From contig CALAUG010000072.1 in NCBI GenBank assembly GCA_937892155.1, positions 1 to 44,406 on the forward strand: a DNA stretch of 44,406 nt, given 5' to 3'. Below are positions 29,701-37,255 of this stretch, in pieces. The position numbers were made by a program, and so were the translations under genes. The DNA comes from an uncultured Bacteroidales bacterium. GTDB taxonomy: Bacteria; Bacteroidota; Bacteroidia; Bacteroidales; UBA1715. Numbering within the stretch: the stretch's first letter is position 1; each line of letters opens with the position of its first letter. A model generated the notes under the pieces. It saw only the letters and a program-made list of their open reading frames with translations, was not told where the DNA came from and made no database searches.

Positions 29701-31431
29701 GTCGTTTGCTTTTTTACGTTCTATTCCATAAAAAACAGAATCCGTCATTCCTTCCAAACAAAAATCTTCCGTTTCTTCAAAAAAGACTCCAGCTTCTTTA
29801 TAGGGGAAATCATCTTTTACATAAAGATTCACATACCGACAGATTCCGTCGTATGTATAACCACCTGGTTTCGTTATTTCAATTTCATTGATTTCTCCTT
29901 TATTTTGGAACATACCATAATCAACTGGAAGCTGCGTTGGTGCAAGAGGTAGTTTCTCATTGTTTCGTGATATTGGTTCGGTAGCATAGATATGCGCCAC
30001 TGCATTTTCATCCTCAACTGTTTCATACAAAGCAACATAAACATACTCATCATCCGTTTCCCCAACACTTCCATCAATGAAACCCAAACCAAGCATACGG
30101 GCAATATGATAGTCATACGAAGCTATTTTCAACATATCCACGTATTGTATTTTTATTTCCGATGCCACCTGTGGTATTTCGGAATCATCTGTTTCCGAGG
30201 ATTGTGTCGGCGTTTGTTCCAAAATTCCACTTTTATATAACGAAACAATTGTTTTCAAACCATCTTCCTGTTCATCTTCGTCATCACTTTCAACCCCATT
30301 CCAACTATTTTTGTAATCTTGCACAGTAACCAAGGAATCCTTGCTTTTCGGCCAATGACCATTTATCACCATTCCGTCTGGTTCAAGTCTTGAATACGCC
30401 GTTTCAGTTGATTCGGTCAAACCGTAATTTCCTAACGATTGCCATTCATTTCTGGCTGTCACGCCTTTAATATACTGCTCGTATGTTTCCAACTCCACCT
30501 TCGATAGCAGACAGCCTCCAGTTGTAAAACGGATACTATCAATCTGTTCTCCTTTTACCGTACAATAACCATACACAGGAGTACCTGGCACAACTACCAA
30601 AACAGGACGTTCCAATAGTATGTTTCCTTGATTTTCTTGCTGAACTGCCGATCCAGATTCCTGCAACAAAATTCTATTGACAGTAACTACTTCGGGTATC
30701 GTTTGTTCAGGAATAGTTTCCGTTTGTTGTTCTTCAAGATATATCTGCGACATATCCTCTTGAAGAACCTCATCGCCATCTTCCTGCACAAGTATCGTAT
30801 TTTCCGTCACCGTTTGGGAAACCGATGTGAATTCAGAAATAGTTCTACGGCCACTTACAATTCTTCTTACACCATGCTCATCATCATCAACAGACGTCAA
30901 TGTTTCCACTCTAAGACAAGGTGTTGCGCTTACTTCATCAACATAGATTCGCGAAGCAAAACACGACTTTCCTGCTACCCATATTTCCACAAGTCCGTCA
31001 CCGTATGCACGTAGAAAATCCAACGGAGAGACAAGAGGATCAACCATCACCGCATCGTAACGCTCTCTGTCATGAAAACGTACATATACAACATTGATAA
31101 GAGTCCCATTCGTTTGATGATATATCCACAAACGTTCATTGTTTTCAAAAGACTCGCCCAGATTGAGGAAATTCGATGAATCAACCACGTGTGACGGAAT
31201 CTGATTCGCAAAATCAATAGTTACGGGATAACGATGTTCATATTTACTACGTAATATTTCAACCGTATCACCAGTCACACCCTTAGGAATATGATTTTCC
31301 AACTGACCAATCAAATCCCAACGAAGATGTATTCCAGGAACGGAACCATCTGTTCCAGTTGATCCCGCAGCTTGCAAATACAAACTTTTCGATTGTATCA
31401 ACGCCCGAGACAATATATCACTATTCATCAT
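26773..31431 (-). CDS. Giant 1552-aa beta-rich protein with FN3-like end
   Basis: 1552 aa, no signal peptide; first gene of the 25-kb cluster. The N-terminus has a GTDGSVPGIHLRWDL motif (residues about 24-38). An internal duplication at about 212-277 places NTILVQEDGDEVLQED and NRILLQESGSAVQQEN about 40 residues apart. The middle is acidic, beta-rich and proline-poor; the last ~250 residues hold two fibronectin-III-like units (EKYALYRTTDATK, later GVVLSWDKAVHGATYYVYK, and a final YKVEVENASGLFS strand). Such architecture fits an extended structural or adhesive protein. Two Met codons are adjacent at the start; no Shine-Dalgarno is seen. The coding sequence is moderately GC-richer than the 722/492 genes. 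Confidence 0.75.
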   Translation of the reverse strand: MMNSDILSRALIQSKSLYLQAAGSTGTDGSVPGIHLRWDLIGQLENHIPKGVTGDTVEILRSKYEHRYPVTIDFANQIPSHVVDSSNFLNLGESFENNERLWIYHQTNGTLINVVYVRFHDRERYDAVMVDPLVSPLDFLRAYGDGLVEIWVAGKSCFASRIYVDEVSATPCLRVETLTSVDDDEHGVRRIVSGRRTISEFTSVSQTVTENTILVQEDGDEVLQEDMSQIYLEEQQTETIPEQTIPEVVTVNRILLQESGSAVQQENQGNILLERPVLVVVPGTPVYGYCTVKGEQIDSIRFTTGGCLLSKVELETYEQYIKGVTARNEWQSLGNYGLTESTETAYSRLEPDGMVINGHWPKSKDSLVTVQDYKNSWNGVESDDEDEQEDGLKTIVSLYKSGILEQTPTQSSETDDSEIPQVASEIKIQYVDMLKIASYDYHIARMLGLGFIDGSVGETDDEYVYVALYETVEDENAVAHIYATEPISRNNEKLPLAPTQLPVDYGMFQNKGEINEIEITKPGGYTYDGICRYVNLYVKDDFPYKEAGVFFEETEDFCLEGMTDSVFYGIERKKANDTDWEHLRSAVENGNEPLFCPSPVDDETRLYVHLQTEADSGVNQYRIYGRNWFSRLSPYSNVEETDETSFVKQNKLIPPSNLHIQLVQKEDPILLTTTAEQAMLTALGENDTTLVRVQFNYEKAHDKTYQFADQIEFLFRKEAPRSVTGKFGQVEYDEKHPETFIVHTKEYSVLDIDGNKIDYTPNVQSKDFCRFVGGTCTVKDAIFIVDSLEDSENGLLIHLKNNSSISTIETGGVETQSTNAEAQKTWLIPTDYEEYPFVMIENMANSANWKFDDLGMENVLGATVQIANSDWEEHTETIVTDSETYEETTRGIWDTAAVTPYPENDAIPGMYMVEMNTKLFHEHPQCNEANPVFWDKGYVYIHTSDNLNGERKRLDVISIVSQENERIKLLVQDTEIAPEANSNSDTVSTIQTGNTVSVQFYPGYRVYLYADDNADFNVASILPKTGEGDRTTYFSARSKDCSMGYVSLLTKPTLLYAMELIVALPPEMPIGGLYATRPDFYNKSTYTFRVRCQHIPYSVAFYRASERMILEALYKPETVQQIKADLQALGEDEFFTSRWQNLIDFDYDYSTEDGKYYDATGSNPDGTFRKFPAEDGYRFPKPDREKDVFGRDLFDGLQEPEVIKDKIREAIISCFLPLTEQPLIYEFISKDNNYVPTNRKQKVRDVHGDMLKPSDLEFCQAPMAKIIRGGDNPEIQFTDFTLDGAARNFYFYYAKELNNTMVISDASPISGPIQLVDTTPSEAPQIANLKITVHDDYEETEPSVMITVPSDEAIEKYALYRTTDATKTLSIQTMRHVADFVNEGDEVVLIDDFSADGYVPFGEPVYYKVIGLRRITYADASGNPMIEYVPSKSSRIMMVTLVDTENPTAPELRYTYNENASTDSELNGVVLSWDKAVHGATYYVYKMNDAGNWELMETIVSNDSEISYAIDEPLTIADEDDNPLYPRYKVEVENASGLFSQNDNTVVIEITE

Positions 31432-31759
31432 TTGAAATTATATATTTAATAAATTTAAATTTCACTTTAAAACAATTCCAATATATCTAAAGTGAGTAAA
31501 TATAATTTCTTATGAAAGGATATTCAACTATATCAAGGAAAAGTTATTAACAATCATAAAAAAAATCATCAACATTTAATAATTCAATGGCTATTGAATA
31601 CCAGTAACAACATTCCTTTTTACAGAACAATATTTTTATTATAAAAAATGTAGATTCCCCCCAACATCTCGGAATATACAGAGGGTATATTGATATAAAA
31701 AACTACTGTATTACCAATATCATAATTGAAATACTTTTTGATCGTTTGTCTAATATGCT
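31432..31759. other. Gap between the giant cluster and the RloB-like gene
   Basis: 328 bases, strongly AT-rich, without a gene. The left part (31432-31560) is the leader and promoter region of the 25-kb cluster. The right part downstream of the RloB-like gene should hold the end of its transcript, but no strong hairpin with a T-run was found. One C-run (31656-31661) was noted without a partner. Confidence 0.5.
31497..31504 (-). promoter_or_regulatory. Candidate promoter of the 25-kb cluster
   Basis: The minus strand reads TATATTTA, one mismatch from TAnnTTTG, preceded 20 bases upstream by TTG as a possible -33 element. It gives a leader of about 60 bases before the 1552-aa gene. It is the only promoter-like match upstream of the first gene, and no other good promoter or gap of more than about 90 bases occurs before 6048. 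Confidence 0.4.
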
Positions 31760-32344
31760 TTATTTAATTTTTTCAAACAACTCAAAAGCCTTGAATATAT
31801 TTGAGTACGATTCACCTTCCACGCCAAAATCTGTAGCGCGTTGTTTTGCTATATCCAGTTTACCATCGGCACACAAATCAATTACCCATTTGGCATTTTG
31901 CAAAAAGTTCTTTTTCTTTTCGTAATCTGGGATATGCTTTTTTAGTTCAGTTTCGGTAGCTGCTGAATCCTTAAAGAACCGATTTGTGTTTTCGTAGTGT
32001 AGTAGAAACCAATATTCTATTGACGTAAGACTATCGCACAGAATGACAGTCTTCTTATTAGCATATTTTTTACGAATCGAATCCAATTTCTTTTTTTCTA
32101 TTTCATTTCGTTTGGCAACATCTGCATCAAAAACAGCAATGGCATAACCTCCGTTTTGGATAGATTCTACTATCTTTTTATCCATTTCCACAAGCGAAGT
32201 GACCGAAAAATAGTATGGTTTTATTGTATAACGATAGCCTAGTATAGTTCGAATGTGTGTGAAATAGAATTGTTCGGTTATACCCTCCCCAATAATAGTA
32301 ACCGAAGGTCTTCGTTGACTCCTATTTTCAATACACCTTGCCAT
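31760..32344 (-). CDS. RloB-like TOPRIM-type protein
   Basis: 194 aa. RloB-family layout: acidic Glu20 and Glu24 in IIGEGITEQFYF, then the paired aspartates Asp73 and Asp75 in AVFDADVAKRNE, and the family-typical SLTSIEYWFLLHYENTNRFF near 115-134. These acidic positions correspond to a TOPRIM metal site, so a nuclease or toxin role is likely. It follows the ATPase gene with a 2-base gap, the usual order for ATPase/RloB pairs found next to restriction and defence genes. The ATPase probably holds it inactive until infection, by analogy with other ABC-ATPase/TOPRIM defence pairs; that is inference. Confidence 0.8.
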   Translation of the reverse strand: MARCIENRSQRRPSVTIIGEGITEQFYFTHIRTILGYRYTIKPYYFSVTSLVEMDKKIVESIQNGGYAIAVFDADVAKRNEIEKKKLDSIRKKYANKKTVILCDSLTSIEYWFLLHYENTNRFFKDSAATETELKKHIPDYEKKKNFLQNAKWVIDLCADGKLDIAKQRATDFGVEGESYSNIFKAFELFEKIK

Positions 32345-32346
32345 AA

Positions 32347-33648
32347 TTACAGATTAATGCTTGGTATCGCACCAAAATTTCCCTGATTGTATGCTTTTTG
32401 AATTGAAGACAAACGGTTCAAACCCCTAAATTCAGCTAACGAATAAACATCGGTATGACCGGAATCTAGTTTTTCGGTAAACCAAACACTGTCTTTGCGG
32501 AAAATACGTTGATCGTTTTGCTTGGAGACCTCATTGAGCAAAGGGTCGTAATGCGTGGTGACAAGCAATTGGGATCTGGATTCTTTTCGAAGAAAATCCA
32601 AAAGGATGAAACGCAACAACTGTGGGTGTAATGAATTCTCTATTTCATCAATTGCCAGAACCGCATTGTTTTGCTGTGCGTAATATATGGCGGTTTCTAT
32701 GCCAAAGGTGCGGAGTGTTCCTGAGGATTCCAAATCTTTCGGAAGACGATATTTAGCGAGTTGTTCTTGTACTGTTACGGTGTGCTCAAACGAGGTGTCA
32801 TAGCGGGAAAGTGTCTTTTCTCTTCTCAACCGTTCTTTTTCATTGGTCGGAATGCTCTCATCGTTCAAGAACATATTCAAGTATTGTTCTGGAATGTTTT
32901 CTTTAACAAGATCGGTTTTCACATCTGAAATGTTATAATCTGCTTGTCTCAAAAAGTCGAGAAGATAGGCTTTTAATTGTGCATCTGCAGCTATATGCCG
33001 TTCTGCATATCCAAACAAACGTGTTTCAGGAGTGACTATTGGCATAATTTGACTGATGAGCCATTGTTTTGCCTCGTCAATGTCAGGGAGCGAGATATTG
33101 ACCTTGTTGCGAGCCGCAAAAAAAGACATATTCTTCAAACACTCAACTGAGATTTTTGCCTTTTCGACAGCGCTGATTTTGATAGGCGCGCCATAATGTA
33201 TGACGGATTGCTCGTTTTCTAACTCTCTGTCAAAAAGCAAGGTGGGTTGAACGCTTTTGTAAACATACAGTTTCTCAGATAAAACAGCCGTCTTGTTAAG
33301 GGCAAGTTGGTACCAATATTTTGTTTCATCGACATAAAAAACAAGTTCAAACTTGGATGGCTCATTAGGTGTTTGCTGATCCAGAAGAAAGGGAACCGTA
33401 GTAGTTCCTTCATCCATAGAAGGAGAAAGATTTCTCCAAAAATCATGGAGAAAACTAATGACGGACAGCAGGTTCGACTTACCCGAAGCATTGGCTCCAT
33501 ACACCATAGCGAAACGCAGAATGCGTACTCCCGGAGCGACTTCAACCACCTGATACTCATCAGCAAAAGTGTCTTTTGTTGCTTCAAAACTAAATGTTAC
33601 TTCGTCCTTGAAAGAGAGGAAGTTTTTAACCTTTATTTCTTGTATCAT
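32347..33648 (-). CDS. AAA (RloA/AAA15-like) ATPase
   Basis: 433 aa. Typical start IQEIKVKNFLSFKDEVTFSFE, Walker A GANASGKSN with Lys57, Walker B LAIDEIENSLHPQ near residue 330, and the switch histidine in LLVTTHYDPLL near 355. An insert between the Walker motifs contains AARNKVNISLPDI and a charged helical part. This is the single-chain ABC-type ATPase that accompanies RloB and also resembles AriA of PARIS systems. The partner here has RloB rather than AriB features. A TATTTTTG promoter element is at 33669-33676, giving a very short leader. Confidence 0.85.
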   Translation of the reverse strand: MIQEIKVKNFLSFKDEVTFSFEATKDTFADEYQVVEVAPGVRILRFAMVYGANASGKSNLLSVISFLHDFWRNLSPSMDEGTTTVPFLLDQQTPNEPSKFELVFYVDETKYWYQLALNKTAVLSEKLYVYKSVQPTLLFDRELENEQSVIHYGAPIKISAVEKAKISVECLKNMSFFAARNKVNISLPDIDEAKQWLISQIMPIVTPETRLFGYAERHIAADAQLKAYLLDFLRQADYNISDVKTDLVKENIPEQYLNMFLNDESIPTNEKERLRREKTLSRYDTSFEHTVTVQEQLAKYRLPKDLESSGTLRTFGIETAIYYAQQNNAVLAIDEIENSLHPQLLRFILLDFLRKESRSQLLVTTHYDPLLNEVSKQNDQRIFRKDSVWFTEKLDSGHTDVYSLAEFRGLNRLSSIQKAYNQGNFGAIPSINL

Positions 33649-33668
33649 ACCATTCTAATTTGGGACTG

Positions 33669-33676
33669 CAAAAATA
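33669..33676 (-). promoter_or_regulatory. Promoter -7 element of the ATPase/RloB pair
   Basis: The minus strand reads TATTTTTG, a perfect TAnnTTTG match, 20 bases upstream of the ATPase start codon. A second identical motif lies about 55 bases further upstream (33725-33732), so there may be two start sites. Confidence 0.5.
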
Positions 33677-33749
33677 CAAAAAAATTAAACATACCCATTC
33701 TATTTCGAACAAACGACGTTATTATGCAAAAATAAGAAATAAAATCCGT

Positions 33750-34106
33750 TTATTTAAATATGCTTTTTAGTAATTCAGATAGTTTGTATGTTTTCTTTTT
33801 TCGGTTTTTGTCATAATTTGCGCCCCAACATATTTCCCCTTTTCGAATCCAATAATGACTTTGACATGGCAAATTCCAATTGCCAATTGATGGATATAAA
33901 GAAACATTCTTGCCATTATATGACAGCACCCAGCCATTACGTTCGTCTATGGGTGTAACTACTTCATTTCCACATCCACAAGCACATTTATGGATGGCCA
34001 CGTTGTATTTTAAAGAAATATACAACGTGGCATTTTCCATGTTATCCGCATTAGGAATAGTATCAACAAAACAATGTTTCATAGTTAGCACTTGTTTAAT
34101 ATCCAA
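33750..34106 (-). CDS. DUF6527-like zinc protein of a multi-ubiquitin operon
   Basis: 118 aa. A metal site is visible: KCACGCGNEVVTP near residues 38-50 and LPCQSHYWIRKGEICW near 79-94, with the CxCxC cluster and a C-x-x-H pair like a treble-clef. The combination C-x-C-G-C, W, PSI and CxSHY[WF]I-x-x-G-x-I-x-W is what I associate with DUF6527, a partner found with prokaryotic ubiquitin-like operons. A role as an E3-like or target-binding component is suggested by context only. The start overlaps the E2/E1 gene by 22 bases, so expression is coupled. It is the last gene of the operon. Confidence 0.7.
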   Translation of the reverse strand: MDIKQVLTMKHCFVDTIPNADNMENATLYISLKYNVAIHKCACGCGNEVVTPIDERNGWVLSYNGKNVSLYPSIGNWNLPCQSHYWIRKGEICWGANYDKNRKKKTYKLSELLKSIFK

Positions 34107-35269
34107 TCGTTAATTGAAAACACGTAATTACTTTTATTGTTTTGCACATTGTAAAAGCCTTTTAGTTGTTTCCATTTAATAATAGCCATGGCTGCATTAA
34201 GCGCATTTAGTTCAGCAATTTGGATGTTTGTTTTATACGCATCGTCAACGTTGAAAGTTTCAACAGGGAAATTCTCTTTTACGCTATCATATGTATTAGC
34301 ACCACAATATGTTGTTCTAATTTGTCCTGAAATCTCATCATCGTTAACACATAAGCCAATCCCGGTATCAACAAATGGTATATTTCTAAAACCAAGAAAC
34401 TCCGTTATCAGTTTCCGGGCTTTACTATTATCTATGCAAAGAAAAACAAAATCGAACCCGTTTAGCAATTGTTCTACATTATCTGATGTCAAGTAATCCG
34501 AATGTGGGAATATTCCATCTCTCATATTGCTATATACATTTCTAAAATATTCCACCTTGAGTTGCCTATTCTCTAATGTTTCAATAGAAGAAGCTCCAGG
34601 TGCTCTAAATGCGTTGTGGGTGCAGAAATCGTCTCCATCGAAAAGATGAATCTCTTTCACGGGTGTTTTTGCAATAAAATCCAAAACATACGAACCCGTT
34701 CCGCCTAATCCAACTATAGCAATTTTATCGTTTTTTAGTTTGTCAACAATAGTCTGGATGTCATATCTGGACGACATTGTATCAATATACTTAAACGGAC
34801 TGGAGTTGTCGTCTGGACGAATTGGTTTGAATGTTTTTGCGGTCATATTCTTATCCAAATATTGGGCAGGCCATGAAATTATTGATTCATAACGTTTGAT
34901 TTTTTCATAATATGAATTTTCTTTTCCATCAGCAGGTTTATTGGACAAATAGTGATTAACAACCAAACCATTGCCCAAATCTTGTTTGTTCGAATTATTT
35001 ACCACACCTTTTAATTGTCCGCCATTAATATCGCATGGAAACTCTCCTTCGAAGTATGCCGTATGGTCAAATGGTTCGCTTAGAGTTGCCCCCGATAGTT
35101 TCAATTTTACGACTATCTTTCCATCATCTTTTGGAATGGGTTTGCCATTAACATTGGCGACATAAGGGATATGGTGGACAACCAAGTATCCACCAATCAC
35201 CTCAAGTTCATAACCTTCATTCTGAAGTTTACGCAAATCTGCACTACGATTGACAAGTTCCTGTAACAT
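34085..35269 (-). CDS. E2-like/E1 (ThiF) fusion of a ubiquitin-like system
   Basis: 394 aa. The C-terminal ~215 residues are a ThiF/E1 adenylation domain: IAIVGLGGTGSYVLDFIAK near 183-200 (nucleotide loop), HLFDGDDF near 207, and FLCIDNSKARKLI near 277. A cysteine in GQIRTTYCGANTYD near 320 is a possible thioester site. The first ~170 residues resemble the DUF6791 E2-like domain: HHIPYV near 32, HTAYFEGEFPCDINGG near 69-84, where the cysteine could be the E2 catalytic residue, and VNHYLSNKP. Activation followed by transfer of the tandem ubiquitin-like protein encoded just upstream is the expected role. It overlaps that gene by 26 bases. Confidence 0.85.
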   Translation of the reverse strand: MLQELVNRSADLRKLQNEGYELEVIGGYLVVHHIPYVANVNGKPIPKDDGKIVVKLKLSGATLSEPFDHTAYFEGEFPCDINGGQLKGVVNNSNKQDLGNGLVVNHYLSNKPADGKENSYYEKIKRYESIISWPAQYLDKNMTAKTFKPIRPDDNSSPFKYIDTMSSRYDIQTIVDKLKNDKIAIVGLGGTGSYVLDFIAKTPVKEIHLFDGDDFCTHNAFRAPGASSIETLENRQLKVEYFRNVYSNMRDGIFPHSDYLTSDNVEQLLNGFDFVFLCIDNSKARKLITEFLGFRNIPFVDTGIGLCVNDDEISGQIRTTYCGANTYDSVKENFPVETFNVDDAYKTNIQIAELNALNAAMAIIKWKQLKGFYNVQNNKSNYVFSINDWILNKC

Positions 35270-35693
35270 TGAAATTCATTTTATTACGTACAACAACACT
35301 TTGTCCTTTTACAACAAATCCTTCAGGATTCTCTACCGGACCATTTGAATAGGTTATGGTATAGGCAGTTCTTTCAACCACCTGACCAAAAGCCAATACA
35401 ACCAATTCGTCATAAGAAATTTCATGTTTTTCCCATGTATGCTCACGAGCATTGACTATAATTACAACATGGCTTTCTTTTGAAACGAACTTTTCAATAC
35501 CAGGACCTGACAAATCAACTGATTGATCATCTGCAATCAACATATCAGACTGACTGCCTTTTCCTTTTAAATACAATTCTGCGGTCGGCTCAATTCCGCC
35601 TAACATTTTAATTTCGGAGCCTTTAATCAACGGCTGCTCCCATTTATAATTTGCACCATTGATCATTAAATGATAAAATTTTTGCATACGCAT
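35244..35693 (-). CDS. Multi-ubiquitin (tandem beta-grasp) protein
   Basis: 149 aa holding two ubiquitin-like beta-grasp units. Unit 1 (about 5-75): YHLMINGANYKWEQPLIKG, IKMLGGI, DDQSVDLSGPGIEKF. Unit 2 (about 80-145): VVIIVNAREHTWEKHEISY, ELVVLAFG, TYSNGP, then VVVRNKMNFNVTG. This strand order with VDL and the TWEKHEISYDELV stretch fits the Multi_ubiq family. The C-terminus is G-T-C-Q-S, not a diglycine, so either trimming is needed or the family uses another end; no JAB peptidase gene is visible beside it. First gene of the three-gene operon, 75 bases after the GIY-YIG gene. Confidence 0.85.
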   Translation of the reverse strand: MRMQKFYHLMINGANYKWEQPLIKGSEIKMLGGIEPTAELYLKGKGSQSDMLIADDQSVDLSGPGIEKFVSKESHVVIIVNAREHTWEKHEISYDELVVLAFGQVVERTAYTITYSNGPVENPEGFVVKGQSVVVRNKMNFNVTGTCQS

Positions 35694-35768
35694 AAAAATT
35701 ATTAATTAATAAAAAATTCAGAGTCTATTCTCGATAACTACTCAGAGAACTCTATTTGCTTTACTGGA

Positions 35769-36020
35769 TTATTTTCCATTTTGCGTCTTGTTTAATGGTG
35801 GTATTTGACCTTTATGATTACGTTTATACTGATTAATACGTTCAGTTTCCCATTTTTCCGCAGACTCACGCGTTACCAATCTTCCAACAAGTTCCATCGT
35901 TTGAAAATCTTTGTCACGCCTATGAGCCAACTCTCTAGACTGAGGATTATTCGTAATTCCTACATACAGGATTTTATTTCCATTTTTTAAGACATATTTG
36001 CGAGTATCTCTTATTGCCAT
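35769..36020 (-). CDS. Small GIY-YIG domain protein
   Basis: 83 aa, a single minimal GIY-YIG fold. The first strand has KYVLKNGNKILYVGITNNP (the GIY and YIG elements are degenerate as KYV and YVG), the helix carries arginines in ELAHRRDKDF, and the catalytic glutamate is likely in AEKWETERINQYKR. Alone it could be a nicking or repair nuclease or a mobile-element relic. The start is fixed by an almost perfect Shine-Dalgarno. It precedes the multi-ubiquitin gene on the same strand with a 75-base gap, so read-through is possible but membership of that operon is unproven. Confidence 0.75.
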   Translation of the reverse strand: MAIRDTRKYVLKNGNKILYVGITNNPQSRELAHRRDKDFQTMELVGRLVTRESAEKWETERINQYKRNHKGQIPPLNKTQNGK

Positions 36021-36026
36021 TTTTCC

Positions 36027-36035
36027 ACCTCCTTT
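36027..36035 (-). promoter_or_regulatory. Strong Shine-Dalgarno of the GIY-YIG gene
   Basis: The minus strand reads AAAGGAGGT with 6 bases to the ATG at 36020. A nine-base complement to the 16S tail is unusual for this phylum and suggests that the gene came from a donor with a different translation style, or needs very high initiation. Confidence 0.6.
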
Positions 36036-36036
36036 C

Positions 36037-37255
36037 TTCTTTGATAATATATTTAAACACCCAACATATTATCAAGCACTATACCAAAACAAAATCTATA
36101 TATACAATCTGCACAAAATCTGCTATTTTGTCATATAAATATATATTTATTAGGTTTCTACTCTTAAAACTGACAAAAAAACGTCACAATGACATATACA
36201 AGTATTATTTACCCCACGCACAAACCCACGCAGGTAAAGCGGTATTCGGCACGAACGCACACAATCAAGAAAAAAATGCTCGCAAGGGTATATAAACGGC
36301 TTCAAAAAATTTTTCTTTCGTGCTATTGGACTATATCGTTTTGTGAACAAGGGCGTGCCTTTTTCCCCACGCTCCGTTGCTAAAGCCGTATTGCGTCGGA
36401 ATGTTCGCTATCGCTCACGTTCCGCCTTCATACCGCTTTTTATTCACAACTAAAAACGCTTTCATTCCGTTTCGCTTCGACGTCGTTCACTGCTCGTGCC
36501 TCGCTGTGACGCCGTTCTCCGCTTCACTTCATTTCAAGCATTTTTCCCCACGCACAAAAAGAGCTACGCCCAATCTTTCTTTGATTTTTATTGGATAGGA
36601 GATGAGAAAAATTTTATTCGCCGCCCTTGCGCGCACCGCAACATCTTTGTCCGTTGCAAATCTATCGTTAAGGTAAATACATTTGTACGCATTATCTTCG
36701 TTGTTTGGTGGCTTTTTTTTCTTGTTGTCGTGCTGTTAGCGTGCCTCATTCGCAGCTTCCACAGCCCCCCGACCCCCCAAAGGGGTGTAAACAAACATTA
36801 CGGGGGGCTGTCGCTGCTTATTGAGGCGAGCCTGCGAGGTCGCCCGGGCGTAATCGCTGTCATAGTTTTTGTATCTACGCACAACCCAACACACAAACAA
36901 AAACTCCGCCAGCGCGCCCTTTCAGGGTAGCGAGCCCCCGTGCTCTTCGCTCTTCGTTACGTGAACACTTTTGCCCTAAAAACCTAAAATCTTAAATTGA
37001 AACTCTTTCCCCTCAACAAACTTCGCTCATTGCACTCTCGGTCTCGCACCCGGGCTCCCGCTCGCAACGGCTCGCCCATAATGCACGCACCCGAGTTGGA
37101 ACAACATCGTAAAAAGAAAACAGATTGTTGCTAAAAAACATTGCCGTTACGTGACGGCGTGCAGGGCTTCCGTAGTTTACCGCCAACGCACACCGACCCA
37201 CTTCCGTCGTGACCCTTATCGTGAACGATGGGAAGATTATCGTAGGTTGAACCAA
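36037..37255. other. Gene-free, locally GC-richer region
   Basis: About 1.2 kb with no convincing coding sequence: the frames that stay open differ by strand, have no family features, and lack promoters or start signals. Composition changes sharply from AT-rich (36037-36230) to a GC-richer, CpG-rich part (36360-37220). The 12-mer TTTTCCCCACGC occurs at 36361-36372 and 36542-36553 and again at 41637-41648. A large hairpin lies at 36762-36810. This could be a structured RNA, the remains of an element, or a replication or transfer site; none can be decided. Confidence 0.5.
36762..36810. repeat. Large nested inverted repeat
   Basis: A perfect 10-bp stem (CAGCCCCCCG at 36762-36771, CGGGGGGCTG at 36801-36810) encloses a 29-base loop that itself contains ACCCC/GGGGT at 36772-36786. 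There is no T-run after either arm, so it is not a standard terminator. The all-GC stem inside an AT-rich genome stands out. Confidence 0.65.

Noticed and set aside
6048..31431. A complete contractile injection system
   Set aside because: No sheath, tube, baseplate, spike or AAA recycling ATPase gene is in the cluster; only a fibre-like protein points in that direction.
31760..33648. PARIS (AriA/AriB) system
   Set aside because: The ATPase would fit, but the partner has the RloB pattern of paired acidic residues and SLTSIEYWFLLHY rather than features of AriB (DUF4435).
37013..37255. 80-aa minus-strand frame with RHVTAMFFSNNLFSF
   Set aside because: No start signal, no domain, and unusual composition; it lies in a stretch where all frames look alike. 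I treat it as part of the non-coding GC-rich region.
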